A stretch of 64,000 bases of DNA from Aphelenchoides besseyi (GCA_024699855.1 JAMPIQ010000003.1:6882001-6946000), one strand, 5' to 3'. Numbered from the stretch's first letter, positions 49,157 to 60,967 are shown. Program-made: numbers and translations. Notes: a model not told the origin generated them from the sequence alone.

Positions 49157-49447
49157 TTAAGCATAGGAATGAGGACGAATCGGACGCAACGGATCGAAGA
49201 GTTTCGGATCGCGCAAATACTTTGGATCTTTGGTTAACACGGGCATATAGCCGGCTTTTCGGCTCAGTTTGATATTTTCGATGAGCAGTTTGTATTGTTT
49301 GTCACAAAGTCCGGTGATGTGCTGCTCATAAACGCGACCACTGAACGAACTCACGAACTGTTGCAAAAGTCGAGCATTTTTGTAGTCCAAACGAACTTTC
49401 GTGTTGCACAAAACGCATCGAGTAACCTGTGAAGCAGCGCCACTCAT
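49157..49447 (-). CDS. mrps18c: mitochondrial small-subunit ribosomal protein bS18m (MRPS18C)
   Basis: A single exon of 96 residues. CVLCNTKVRLDYKNARLLQQF, SGRVYEQHITGLCDKQ and GYMPVLTKDPKYLRDPKLFD reproduce the bS18 core (CxxC, DYKN, R-I/V-x-x-R/Q-HITGLC and KDP-x-YL-x-DPK), as in MRPS18C. It is part of the mitoribosome 28S subunit. The ATG follows an acceptor directly (GATTTCAG|ATG). It lies 136 bp after the COQ5 stop and 127 bp before the next start, consistent with an operon. Confidence 0.92.
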   Translation of the reverse strand: MSGAASQVTRCVLCNTKVRLDYKNARLLQQFVSSFSGRVYEQHITGLCDKQYKLLIENIKLSRKAGYMPVLTKDPKYLRDPKLFDPLRPIRPHSYA

Positions 49448-49455
49448 CTGAAATC
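49448..49455 (-). other. probable trans-splice acceptor at the bS18m start
   Basis: On the minus strand GATTTCAG abuts ATG with no open frame upstream in the 136-bp spacer, so a spliced-leader addition is more likely than cis-splicing. Confidence 0.55.
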
Positions 49456-49583
49456 TCCAAGCTATTGATTCAGAAGAAGATCAAAGTAGAGCAGTTAAGC
49501 TTGTAGAACAAAAACTACGAATCTTGATGTTAACTGGCAATTGTGAGATATAATTATGTTTATTTCAACAAAAAAAATTTTTC

Positions 49584-50561
49584 CTATTTCGTTCCGCAAT
49601 GAATTGCACACACCCCGAAAGTCAGATTTTGATACGAGATGTTTTTGAAACCGGCAATTCTGATCATGTGTGAGAAGTGATCCTGAAAGCAAAAGATTAG
49701 CAAAATAGAAGCATTTAATGTACCTGATCAGGAAACATTCGAATACTTTCGACAAGGTACTTGTAGCTTTGATAGTCCGATGCAACCGCTTGGCCTAACA
49801 AAGGAATTACTTGAAACGAGTAGATGTCGTAGAGAGATCGCAATTTCGGGTTTACTTTACTAAACTCGAGACATGCAAAACGACCACCGGGTTTGAGTAC
49901 GCGATGAGCTTCTTGTAACACACGATCTACGTGCGTACAATTTCGAATTCTAAAGAACACATTTTGAATGTCAACTTTGCTAACATACCCAAAGGCAATG
50001 GTATACAAATCGAACATATTGTCATCGAAAGGCAATTTCTCTGCATCACCACAAATCCATTGGAACTTCTGATGAGGTAGTGTGGCGTTTGTTTCTGCTC
50101 GATATTCACCCACATCCAACATTTTCTGGAACACACTTCTGAATCGATGATTATATATTCTCTTGCCTGATTGATATCGTAGACAATAATGTTCTTATCA
50201 ATTGGACCTTTTGATGCCGCGTGTTTAGCGAGTCGAAACGCAATGTCTCCCGTGCCGCCAGCAACATCAATGATATTCCAGTCGGGGTGTGGATTGATAA
50301 CCTCGACGAAGTAGTCTTTCCACAATCGATGCACTCCACCACTCATCAAATCATTCATCAGATCGTATTTGCTGGCAACATTTTCAAAAACGGTGTGAAC
50401 TAAATCGGAATCGGAAATCATTTTGAAAACTAAAACGAACCTCGTCCCGTTTTCTCGTTCTCCGGCACATTTTCGAAACCAAAATGTGTTGAAGCGAAAC
50501 GCTGTTGAGCAAATCGACGCGAAAGCAAGGCAACTCGTGAGATTCTTGATAAGTGCATCAT
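49584..50561 (-). CDS. coq5: COQ5, ubiquinone biosynthesis C-methyltransferase
   Basis: Five exons, 5' to 3': 50561-50441, 50399-50167, 50125-49989, 49949-49724, 49682-49584; 271 residues. An Arg/Ser-rich mitochondrial presequence ([20 protein letters not shown]) precedes the UbiE/COQ5 methyltransferase: [27 protein letters not shown], the SAM-binding [36 protein letters not shown] and the terminal [10 protein letters not shown]. It performs the C-methylation step on the ubiquinone (or rhodoquinone) precursor in the mitochondrial matrix. Intron 2 (50126-50166) is GC-AG (CAG|GCAAGA). Divergent from INTS7 (188 bp). Confidence 0.95.
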
Positions 50562-50749
50562 TCAGCAAATACACATATTTAGAATCCGAAAAAATCAACG
50601 AAAAAAGCCGAGCTGTTTGCGAGATCCAATGTCTTCATGTTCTTGCAGTCTGCGTGATTTCAAGTCGAGTATCAATTCTACCGTTTTGTTTGTTCGCGTC
50701 GAGCCGATGGTTGGAATAACCGTCATTTCTGGCGTTTTTCTTAATCACA

Positions 50750-53700
50750 ATGTCACATTCGACGTTAGCTCAATTAGAAAGAGGTTTGTGCACTTTGGTT
50801 TGAATCGTTCAACTCGTTTTTAGGTCTTCAAAGTAACAGTCTGGCCGAAATTCTTCCAACCATATCGAATTGTGCAAAAGCGATTCGCGAGAATCCATTT
50901 CCCCTTTTTGTCAACGGTTTGCTTCTTCGATTGGCTGAAGTGTTCCAAGGTGACAAGATAAAAAAGTTGGAACAGTCATTGAATCTGCTTCGTTTGCGTA
51001 TCATAAAGTTGTTACGAGAATGTGGCAGCGACTTATCCGTTGCATTTTCCTCGGAAGAAGTGGTTCGACGTGTGATGAAAGTATCGCATAGCAATGACTA
51101 TAAATCACGGTCCTTGACGATGCTGTTTTTGGCAGCCGTTGCTCCGGTGGTTTTTGAAAACAAAAAAGTAAGCGGATGTTAGTAAAGAACTTAGCTCACC
51201 GTTGTTTTCTGGTTCATTATTTGCTGGTCGAAGGTTTGGATTGTGATGAGATTTCTGAACTCACTTCTGCCATCATTGCTACCGGATCGATGGGTCGATT
51301 GTCCTAGTAGGTGATCTTTCATTTTCTTGCTTTTGAGTTTTAATTTAGTGAGTTTTCGTCACTTGTGGTTGAGAAGATTGGCGATATGGTCAGTCAAACG
51401 CAGACCGATCCGAACATTAAAGTTCGATTAATGGACGATTTATCGTTTTTTCAAGAGAATGTCGCAGTAACAAATCATTGTATGGAACTAGGACGAAATC
51501 TGCTTCAAGACAATCCCAGTCAACAAATTGCTGTGGCAGTTGTTGGTGCACTGACTGAATTGGCTAAACGAAATGGTTTGGTGTTGACCGAGCAAATCGA
51601 TTTGATTTTGGATGAACTCGAACGTGTACAACAGAATACAACGTTGCTAACTTGTTATATTGCAAATTTACTCGAATTAGCTGACGCACCACAACATTGG
51701 ACTTTGGAGCAAGTGAACGTATGTTATCGTTAGCTTGCTCCAAATGAATTATTGTTTCCAGAAATTGCAACAGTTTCAATCAAAAATAGTGAACTCAAAA
51801 TCGGAACGAGCCCTAATCCTATGGTTACAATGTCTGAACTCGCTTGCCAAACACGTTCATGGAAACACGCTTTCAGGTATGGGTAAATTCACTTTCATTT
51901 CTTTAATGGACTACTACAGCGTGTGGCAGTCATATCATCGAGTTTGCTTACGATGAGAACTTGAATGTGCGGATCAACTTCCTTGAAGTCATGTTTTCAT
52001 TGTTAAAAAACACAGAAAAGACCGATCTTGCGTGGTCTGTTGGTCCGTGTATTATATCGATTATCAACCAACTTACGGATCGTGAGTGTACTGCTTCGAT
52101 GAATGAGCGAATGAAGGTTTGTCATCAGTGAAGTTTTGCAGTCATGCAAAAGTTTAGTTTTACAAAATGCTTGTGGATTTCGTTAAAGACGGCGGCTCAA
52201 CAGCCATTGATTTCGATTTGAATAGTACGATTAGATCACTCACTAAGATTGACGATTCGTACGCTCACGTTGTTTTTACGAAAACACTCGAGACATTGAA
52301 CGCCTTGTGTGAATGTCAACCGGATGTCGCCGAGTCGATTTGTGATTGGTCTATGGAACTATTGAATCGAAGTTATGAACAAGCAAAAGGACGACTGTTT
52401 TGTGATGTTCCTTCGGAATTATATTCGCTAGCTTTGTTGCCGTTCGAAAAGAACACAAGTCGATTGAAACAACTGGTGAATAAAGTGGTCGTAGAATTGG
52501 AACAAACGAAGAATTTTTGGTTCGCGTACAAGTTAACTCGACACGCATTTCGCTACGGTCATTGGAACACGATTGCAGTGCCACTATTGGAGAAACTGCG
52601 TGGAATTGTAACTTTAATGACAACCTAAAAGCTTATAGATTTAATTTAGACAACAACAATCGAGACTTCCTCTTTTCTCTCCGCACTTTATGAAATTGCG
52701 AACGCAAAACTACCAAAAAAAGTCGATGTTTCAACGCTAAGTCGATCTCAGAAATCGTTGGGAGTTGCATTGATGTTAATGACAGTAAGTTATCTACTGG
52801 TTGTTTATATGAACATCAATATTTGCTTTGAATCTCTATGCAATATCTTTCAACTAACTGTACGTATTTTAGCCGTTGGCAAGAAACTCAAGAAACTCCC
52901 ACAATTTCTTGTTTGTTGCTGACTACGTCGACTGCTTGTCTGCTTTGTTCGGTGCTCTAAAGACGGTTTTTGTCATGCTCAATTTGAATATGGGATCCGA
53001 TCCGTTTTCTTACGGCATAACCCACATGGAGTATTTGCGTCTGTCTGTAGGTTTGATTCTTGTATCTTATACGGTTTTCTAGTTGGAAAACGCAAGCGAA
53101 GAGTTCGGAAAAGTCCGTCAGAAATGGTTGGGCTTATTGCAACAATCTTTTGATGCCGATGAAGACACTCAACAACATTTGGAGCTAATGGCCCGTTACT
53201 GTTTCTTGATTCAATCAATCCTCGAGCGTTTAGTATCTTCCGACCCACAAAATTTAGTTCTTTCAAATCCTTCTATTTCATCGTCAATGAACCGAGAATT
53301 TTTAACGCTGATTGATTGGGGAGTCATGCAATCGAACGAAACCCTTCGACCAGTTACTGGGTCGGTGGCTGATCGTGTTCAATCGTGGTCGAGTGTAAGT
53401 GGAGAAAACAGTTTATAGAACGATTCATGTTTAGAATTTGTCGACGTTCATAAAAATATTCTCTTATTTATGTCAAATTCCATCGACATTACCACGCTTC
53501 TTCTTCCAACAATTGTGGAGAACAACGGTCATTTTGAATGTAATGCCACAGCCGAAGGAGCATGAGACCGCATTGATTATAAGCGCTAAGCAAGTGGCCA
53601 TTACTGTAGAAGGAATAATCAACAGTACAAATCCGAAAAAGATTGTCAACGTGATTGTTCAACTCAAAATTTATCTGCAAAAATCAGCGGAACCACGAAC

Positions 53701-53922
53701 CACTGAATACCGTCAATGTGTCGTTAAGGACAACTACTTCAAGGCCCAGTTTCTGCTTGACATTCGCAAAGTAAGTCAATTTATTTGTTTCGATCTTTAT
53801 TTTGAGTTCAGAACGCGGAGATCATCACTTCAATCACGTTCACAGACGCAGAAACTAAGCGAGTGTGGGAAGCAAATTCAACCAACAAGTTGAACGTGAC
53901 AACCTCCGATCCGAGAGAATAA
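50750..53922 (+). CDS. ints7: Integrator complex subunit 7 (INTS7)
   Basis: Twelve exons: 50750-50783, 50824-51167, 51188-51306, 51349-51718, 51762-51876, 51920-52116, 52158-52607, 52650-52784, 52873-53046, 53083-53394, 53435-53770, 53812-53922; about 898 residues, against ~960 in human. LAQLERGLQSNSLAEI, ENPFPLFVNGLLLRLAEVF and KVSHSNDYKSRSLTMLFLAA match the INTS7 helical-repeat N-terminus, and TFTDAETKRVWE matches the C-terminal beta region. INTS7 is a backbone subunit of Integrator, which cleaves snRNA 3' ends and terminates promoter-proximal transcription. The exon 2-3 junction needs a 20-nt intron, a 31-nt intron plus an indel, or a different donor. Confidence 0.88.
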
Positions 53923-54057
53923 TAAGTCCACAATCTGATCTCTAGTGTCTAACTTGCCTTTTTATTGTTATTAATTGTTATTCAGCTTATATATGGGTTA
54001 ACATAAACTTACTATCGAACATGTACACTCCTTTTCTAGTCATTACATAAGTAAAGT

Positions 54058-54948
54058 TTATTGTCCTAAAGCGGAAATCGAATCACGACTTTCAATCGAT
54101 GTACTTTGGGCATTGATGTACGAGATTTTTGACTCAAAAACTTTCTCAAATGTTTGAACAAACGGCTCAATTGTGTCGTTGATTGTGACTTTATGGCTTG
54201 TTTCGACTGACAACGATGTTACAGTTTTTCCTTCCAAACCACAGGGTACAATCTGAAATGATCATAGAAAGATGCACGAAGAATAGGAAGTTACCTTATC
54301 AAACCATTTCATATCCGTATCACAATTTAATGCCAATCCATGAGTTGTGATTCCATAGCGTACCTGAACGCCAATTGCTGCGAGTTTTCGATCTCTCTCC
54401 ACCCAAACACCTGAAAAAAACAGTTAAGCAAGAAGTGTGTGGTTGATACCTGGATCTTCAGTTCGACTAACATTCAGAATTTTAAAATTTTCAGAAGCCA
54501 AGCGAATGACCACTTCCTCAATTAAACAAACATATTTCTTGACTCCGACGATACGATCGTCAACTCGCAGATCACGAAGGTTGAGGATCGGATAAGCGAC
54601 GAGTTGGCCGGGACCATGAAAAGTGATGAGACCTCCACGTTTAATTCTAAACCCAAATGGAAAACTGATGTGCAGAAGCAAACGGACCGTTGAAAATCAG
54701 CACCCAGATTTCTGAGTTGTTGTTCTTTTTCCTTATCGTAAAAATGATCTCGCAATCCCACGGTATAGACCGGCGAATGTTCGATTAAACACAAAAAATG
54801 CCTAAGAATAGTGTTTAATCAACAAAAACAATCAACAGAATACGCACTTATTAGAAGTTTTCTGGCTTCTGACCAGTTGATACAATTCCTCTTGAATTCG
54901 AAGACCTTCGGCAAACGATCGCCGACCAAACCAAATGCCACGAATCAT
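54058..54948 (-). CDS. lipt2: octanoyl (lipoyl) transferase LIPT2/LipB
   Basis: The frame starts [20 protein letters not shown] at ATG 54948, ends at TAA 54058 and is split by ~40-nt introns in phase. The LipB fold is clear: [15 protein letters not shown], the substrate motif [17 protein letters not shown], the conserved Lys in [21 protein letters not shown] and the catalytic Cys in [14 protein letters not shown]. It moves octanoate from acyl carrier protein to the H protein, the first committed step of lipoate synthesis in mitochondria. No obvious presequence is encoded. Its ATG overlaps the stop of the upstream mL42 gene (ATGA), so both share one exon. Confidence 0.93.
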
Positions 54949-55463
54949 TTCTGTCGTTTCGGTAATGGGGCAGAAGTTGCGTAAAGTCGTTCTTCGCGTG
55001 TTCTGAAAATGTTCAAATCCTAAAATGATTCCAAAACTTTTTTTAACCGTGTTTTGAACTCCGTCTTTGCAACACTGAAAATTTCGCGCAGATGAACGTT
55101 TTTTGGTCCTGATGGCTCCAACAATTCAGCCGCTGTTTTTCGTCGTTCTCGAAGTTTGTTCAGATCCTATGGTTCTAATCATTTAGATCTGTTAGTTTCC
55201 AACAAACCTCCCGATCTCTTGCCAACAACTCGGAATCAATGGGACGAGAGTGCTCGAAAGGAAACGGTTTTTCTGGATGCCAACACGCGATAGTGCCGTC
55301 GGCAAGTGTTGAGATTTGCCAAGAACTAAAGCAATCAGCTAATTAACTTTTTCTCCATTTAAACTTACTGAGGATCCAGAGGTTTGGAGTTAGATGAATT
55401 GAACCGAACTGAACGATAAATCGACGTAGATAGAAATTTGGAAATCACTTTTCGACTTAACAT
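54945..55463 (-). CDS. mrpl42: mitochondrial large-subunit ribosomal protein mL42 (MRPL42)
   Basis: Exons 55463-55369, 55325-55208, 55166-55048 and 55002-54945 (TGA) give 129 residues. A presequence (LSRKVISKFLSTSIYRSVRF) precedes LADGTIACWHPEKPFPFEHS, matching the GRTIVCYHP...PYEHTKPI core of mL42. The C-terminus ends [18 protein letters not shown]. mL42 is a small metazoan-specific protein of the 39S mitoribosome. The last exon also holds the LIPT2 start codon in another register, so mL42 and LIPT2 appear to come from one transcription unit. Confidence 0.82.
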
Positions 55464-55951
55464 TACAAACGAAGGGCACTGTAAATTGTGCTCATAACTT
55501 TGAATTTAGATAAAGGAACGGAAGAATCAATGTAAAACTACGCAAGAATCAAACGAAACGCCAACGCCATTTATTAGGAGATAGCGGTTGCAAGACACAA
55601 CAGTGTAGTGTAAATTAATAGTCCATTTCTATGTTCGTAAATGTGTAGGTAGGTAGTCGATTGTTGCGAAGATAATCAAATTCAATGGATCTAACTATCA
55701 CAGAAGACTGACGAGCTCTTGCGTTTAATGAGCTGAACGAAAGGACATATGTTGATCAAAAACAAGTTGAAGGTTGAGAAATATCTTATTGTTTTTGTTG
55801 GACATCTGTAAGCAACAAACAAACACTTTTCGTCGAACATAACAACCGCCCTTAACCACGCGAAAGGTTGCCGTTGACATCCGAAGAGTTTTGCAAAAGT
55901 CGAATTCTCGACCGGGATCTTTAATTTAACTCATCGAATGAAATACTGGAA
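55464..55951. other. divergent intergenic region between mL42 and the receptor gene
   Basis: No exon was recognised in these ~490 bp. They presumably contain the promoters of mL42/LIPT2 (minus) and the receptor gene (plus). Confidence 0.45.
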
Positions 55952-57532
55952 ATGCCTTTTGGCGATGTACAGATATCGACGTTTCTTGTTTTCTGCCTGG
56001 GAACATTTTTGCAAAGTCTTTCCAACACAAACGCAAACATCTTTGATACCCGCTCAAAACGACAAGTTGAGAATTCTGTTGCGTTTCCTGAAAACATCAC
56101 CGTCCAAATGGCCGTGACCTCGAGTTCTAGTTTGGCAGGTAGGCTTGAAGGGAAGTAAAATAATTCCGTTTAATAGTTTCCGTTGCCGACACTTGTCCGG
56201 CAGTTACGTTGAGTTCAAGTCGATCGACAGCTTTGAAAATCTTGATGTACGTATCAGCTGGTTGGATTGTCGCTTGGTGTTTGTTTAGTATGACCACAAA
56301 CATTGTTTTCTAGTATGTCGACTACAAAAGCCACTTATTTCGCATTAATTTTAAGTGAATTGTCGATGCAACGAGCACTGGAAGCGTATCAGGAAATTGG
56401 CTACTTGGTTCTCTTCATATTTCTCGGAGTTTTCACTTACCAAACGGACAGTCATGGTCTTTGTATTGCTACAGCAATCGTAATACTTTTCTTTCTAACT
56501 TTTGTTGTTTCAATCTTTTTTTTCAAACAACTTCTAAGTACATGGTTAGTACAATACCAATGGTCGTTCTAATTTCCATAAATTGCAGCATGATTCGAAA
56601 CGTAATCGATGAAGCTACGGGGTTCCATTGGTCAATTTGCTTTGGACTGCCAATCATCATTGCGACAACTTCTACGGTAAACTTTCTCGACAAAATATAA
56701 GAAAAGAAATTTTCAGGTAGTTGGTTATTTCAGTTGTAAAAACTATTATGGACTTCAAACCCCGCAGTAAGTTACAATAATGCTAAATATCGATGTTGGT
56801 TTTCAGTTGCTTTTGTTTTACAAGAACCAAACAACTTTGGTCGTTTGTTCTTCCAGTTTGGATTATGTTTTTATGTCTAAACTTTGTGAGCTTGTTTGCG
56901 TTTACGATGTGCAAACTGACAAAACTCGAACACTCCAACTTAACCCAACTTTACTGGTCATTGTAAGTACGAAAATCCAGAAAAGCAAACAGAACGGTTT
57001 CGTAGCAAAACCTCCAAAGTAACTACTTTTCTTTTACTTTGGACCTGCACTGCAGTTTTCTCGCTGATGTTTGCAATTGACATGCAAATTGTGTGGCTTC
57101 ATATTGTCTACTTTGTCGTGACGTTACTTCTCGGTCCAATCATCTTCGTTTGTCACACGTTCAGTCATGCACAGACTTGCATTTCCCTTTTTGCTCTGAC
57201 CAGTTTACCGTTCTATCAACCATGTCCACCACCTCTTCCATCGATTCACGAGGAACAATTTGGAGTGTTTTTTTCGTTAAAAATGAAAATCCCTTTACAT
57301 TCGAATCAGCCTCCAGAAGATCCTGTACTTCAACGGCGTTCATCACGTACCTTTGTGAAACAGAAGATGGCCGAAATGCTCGTCATCGATACTCCGCCTA
57401 TTCATAGGGTGAGAACTGTTCGCGACGCTCTTAATCGTTTTCATTTTTAAGAATACACGAATCAAAAAACAGATTATTGAGAGACCGACAATCGAAACCG
57501 TCGAACCACCGCCGCCAATTACTTTCACTTAA
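55952..57532 (+). CDS. divergent adhesion-type (class B2-like) seven-helix receptor
   Basis: The frame from ATG 55952 (signal peptide STFLVFCLGTFLQSL) to TAA 57532 chains through short introns. The ectodomain is only ~85 residues, with a dibasic SKRQ site and no visible GPS Cys/Trp motif. Later helices follow the class B2 order: FLGVFTYQTDSHGLC into CIATAIVILFFLTFVV (TM2-3), WSICFGLPIIIATTST (TM4), LWSFVLPVWIMFLCLNFV (TM5), TCTAVFSLMFAI (TM6) and VYFVVTLLLGPIIFVCHTF-like (TM7). TM1 is weak. The tail is Pro-rich. Assignment rests on helix-border motifs and could be wrong. Its 3' end is 45 bp from the eIF2B-beta stop. Confidence 0.5.
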
Positions 57533-57577
57533 TACTCGATAGTCATTGAATAGATATAAACAATAAATTTTATTAGT

Positions 57578-58802
57578 TCAAGAAAGGGTAACAAAATCTT
57601 TTGGATGATAGTTTTCGTTCAAGAGTCGATAAACGTGCGGTGGACTGATAACCGCTGTTTGAGTCACGTATAAAGAGACCAGTTTTGCTGGAATATGATC
57701 GAAAAGTGGATTTGAAACTCGAACATGCGGCAAGGCCATCAACTCCGAATTCTCGCCGAGAAGCGATCCACCACAGGCATGACGATTGACATTGTTGATA
57801 TTCGGCAGAAAAGTGGGGGTAAACTTGAAGAACGCACTGCAAACAATAACCGGAACGGAGTGCTGTTTGGCAACTTCACAGATCGTACGCGTACCTAAAC
57901 CACTTGTTATTCAGACTCTACGATAATCAAACCTGAAGGAGCAACACAAGAACCATCCGGCAAAACAGCAACGGCCGAAAGAACAACTCGAGTTATGCTA
58001 CGCATCATAACCACGATTTCCATTGGTCGGATTCCATTAAACGGCAACGTCTTGTCGTCACTTGTTTCATCGTCCACGCTGATTATGCAGCATTTTGAGT
58101 TTTTGAGAAAATCCTGAACAAATCAAAACTAAATTAAACGAGAACAACTCACTTGCAGCGTCGATGATTCGGAATATTTGTACGTCATAACAGTATCGCT
58201 GGAAAGAACATGATCGGAAGCCCGAATGACCAAATTGTCTCGACAATCTTTGAGATCTTCAGCAAAATCTTCCAACGAACTGATCACTTCTTTTTTCAAT
58301 TTGCTCATATCCACTTGCAGATCGGAATCTCGCGGATCCACCCACAAACGCTAAGATCCCTTCAATAAGCAATGAATTACAGTTGCAGTACTTACATTCA
58401 ACGAATCGATAATCACTTCTTCCTCGTCGCCAAACGCTAATTTCTGCGATTCTTCGCGAATGATTTTCAACGTCGCACAAAGAAGGTTACGGACAACAAA
58501 TTCGGTTGGATAGATCTCGAGCACAATGTTGCCCTCATCTTGGATCAACTTTAACAATTGGCTAAAGAAAAGAAGCGATATTTCTCGACAAAAATCAAAA
58601 CTTACGCAGTACTCTTGTATTTGCACATCGACACATAATTTCGGAACTTCAAAGCTACTTGCTTCGCGAACTGATAGGAATCCTGTCGTTTCTCTCTGCA
58701 ACCCAATCGACAAGCATTTCCATGAGCAAACTTACGAGTTCTTTCGTAGTAAACTCAAGATGCTCATCCGAATGCTCTCGGCTTTCGCGTCCACGGTCAT
58801 CT
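57578..58802 (-). CDS. eif2b2: translation initiation factor eIF2B subunit beta
   Basis: From ATG 58802 (MTVDAKAESIRMSILSLLRK) the exons chain through QLLKLIQDEGNIVLEIYPTE, RNLLCATLKIIREES, HVLSSDTVMTYKYSES, CEVAKQHSVPVIVCSAFFKF and FDHIPAKLVSLYVTQTAVI to YRLLNENYHPKDF at 57578. These match the eIF2B alpha/beta/delta Rossmann-like fold and, in the last motifs, the beta subunit (PPELITLFISN...YHPDDH). It belongs to the regulatory subcomplex of the eIF2 exchange factor and of the integrated stress response. Divergent from RTCB (266 bp). Confidence 0.88.
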
Positions 58803-59068
58803 TTTTCGGTTTCTCCTTCTTGATGAAATACCGCGGTTGATAGAAATTGAGAAGATTCGAAATGTTGAAAGACAATTAACAATACTCGACAACAAGAATT
58901 GAGATGGTTCAGATCGCTAAAACCTCTTAATCGAGAACCATTCTTGGCTGTGGCGTTCGCAGGCAAAAAACCGCCGAAACGTCGACCGCGAAATTTGAGT
59001 TGTAATTTTTGGTCGAAATCTTGTTTTCGTGTTTAAGTTGTTATTTGGATTATTCGGAGCTAGTCATC

Positions 59069-60836
59069 ATGCCGCGTACATTCGATGAAGAAATGGAGTT
59101 TCTGGAGCGACGAACCTCATCGTCGATTCGCATCAAAAAGGGTTTTGTTCCGAATATGAACGTAAGTGCCGATTGAAAGTTTTTGTTATTTCGAGTATTT
59201 TCACAGGTTGAAGGGCGTTTTTATGTTAATCAGAAGTTGGAAAGTCTGATGTACGAGGAGTTGAAAATTGCTTGCGAACAAAAAGGAGTCGGAGGTTTTC
59301 TTCCCGCCGTCAAACAAGTGGCCAATGTTGCATCATTGCCCGGAATCATAGGCGTTTGTTTTTGTTTTCGAAAACTTGCGAAATGTTGTTTACTCTTAGG
59401 AATCAATCGGGCTTCCGGACATCCATTCCGGTTATGGATTTGCAATTGGAAACGTGGCCGCTTTTGATGTTTCGAATCCGAACTCAATTGTTTCTCCCGG
59501 CGGTGTTGGCTTCGATATCAACTGTGGGGTTCGATTGATTCGCACGAATTTGAGCGAAAAGGACGTTCAGCCACACAAAGAACAACTCGCACAGTCGCTC
59601 TACGACCACATTCCTGTTGGTGTTGGATCTCAAGTAATGATTCTGCGATTGCAAACTATTACACTAACTTTAGGGAATTATTCCGATGAAAACTCGAGAC
59701 TTTGAAGAGTGTTTAGAAATGGGAATGGATTGGACCTTGCGCGAGGGTTACTCATGGGCAGAAGACAAAGAGCATTGCGAGGAACATGGGCGTATGCTTT
59801 CAGCTGACGCATCGAAGGTATCCACGCGGGCGAAGAAACGTGGTTTGCCACAGGTAATTTAATTTAGAAGCTATAAATTTGGAAAATTTAGCTCGGAACT
59901 CTGGGTGCTGGAAATCACTACGGCGAAGTCCAAGTAGTTGACGAGATTTACGACAAATACGCGGCAGGAAAAATGGGAATCGACCACGTGGGTCAGGTTT
60001 GCGTGATGCTGCACTGTGGAAGCCGTGGACTTGGTCATCAAGTGGCAACCGATGCACTTGTTTCGATGGAGAAAGCGATGTCTCGTGATCAAATCAGTGT
60101 GAATGATCGTCAGTTGGCATGCGCCAAAATCAATAGCACTGAAGGACAAGATTATTTGAAAGGAATGGCTGCAGCAGCAAATTTCGCATGGGTTAATCGC
60201 TCGTGTATGACATTTTGTGTTCGACAAGTAAGTTGATTATATACCTACGCGATCTTCATTTGCAGGCATTTGCAAAAATCTTCAATTCAACTCCCGACGA
60301 CTTGGATATGCATGTGATTTATGACGTCAGTCACAATATTGCCAAAATAGAAGAACATTACATCAACGGTCGACCAAAACAGTTATGTGTTCATCGTAAA
60401 GGATCGACTCGTGCTTTTCCGGCTCATCATCCATTAATTCCAGTTGACTATCAGCTCACTGGTTAAGAATGCATGTTACGATTGTTATATGGTCTTGATT
60501 TTAGGACAACCGGTTTTGATCGGTGGATCAATGGGCACCAACAGTTACGTTTTGACTGGAACTGAAGTTGGATTTAGCGAAACTTTCGGAACAACATGTC
60601 ACGGCGCAGGACGCGCGTTATCGCGTGCGAAATCGCGTCGTAATTTGACGTTTGAATCGGTTCTGGACAATCTGAAAGCGAAAGGAATTTCGATTCGTGT
60701 TGCATCGCCCAAACTCGTGATGGAAGAGGCTCCGGAGTCGTACAAGGACGTGAACGACGTTGTCAACACATGCGAAGAAGCAAAAATCAGTGCCAAAACG
60801 GTTAAATTACGTCCAATCGCGGTTATCAAAGGATAG
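59069..60836 (+). CDS. rtcb: RTCB, tRNA-splicing RNA ligase
   Basis: The frame from [15 protein letters not shown] runs over about seven short introns to TAG at 60836, ~500 residues as in other animals. Landmarks: [33 protein letters not shown] (the Mn-binding Cys), [46 protein letters not shown] and [13 protein letters not shown] containing the guanylylated His. RTCB joins tRNA exon halves and, in animals, xbp-1 mRNA during the unfolded-protein response. The introns I checked are canonical GT-AG. A poly(A) signal lies near 60930. Confidence 0.96.
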
Positions 60837-60967
60837 TTCGAGTGTATCCGTTGTTAGTTCTCAAGACGGGTTAGCAATCAATTGTTAAGTTTATTATTGT
60901 ATTAGTATTACAATGCTTCAAATAAAAAAGTTTAAGCGTTTATTGGTACTGCAACAATCGACGAATT

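Noticed and set aside
54943..55463. In-frame mL42-LIPT2 fusion protein
   Set aside because: One register reads from the shared exon into LIPT2, but the spliced mL42 phase leads to a TGA at 54945, so these are two overlapping frames, not a fusion.
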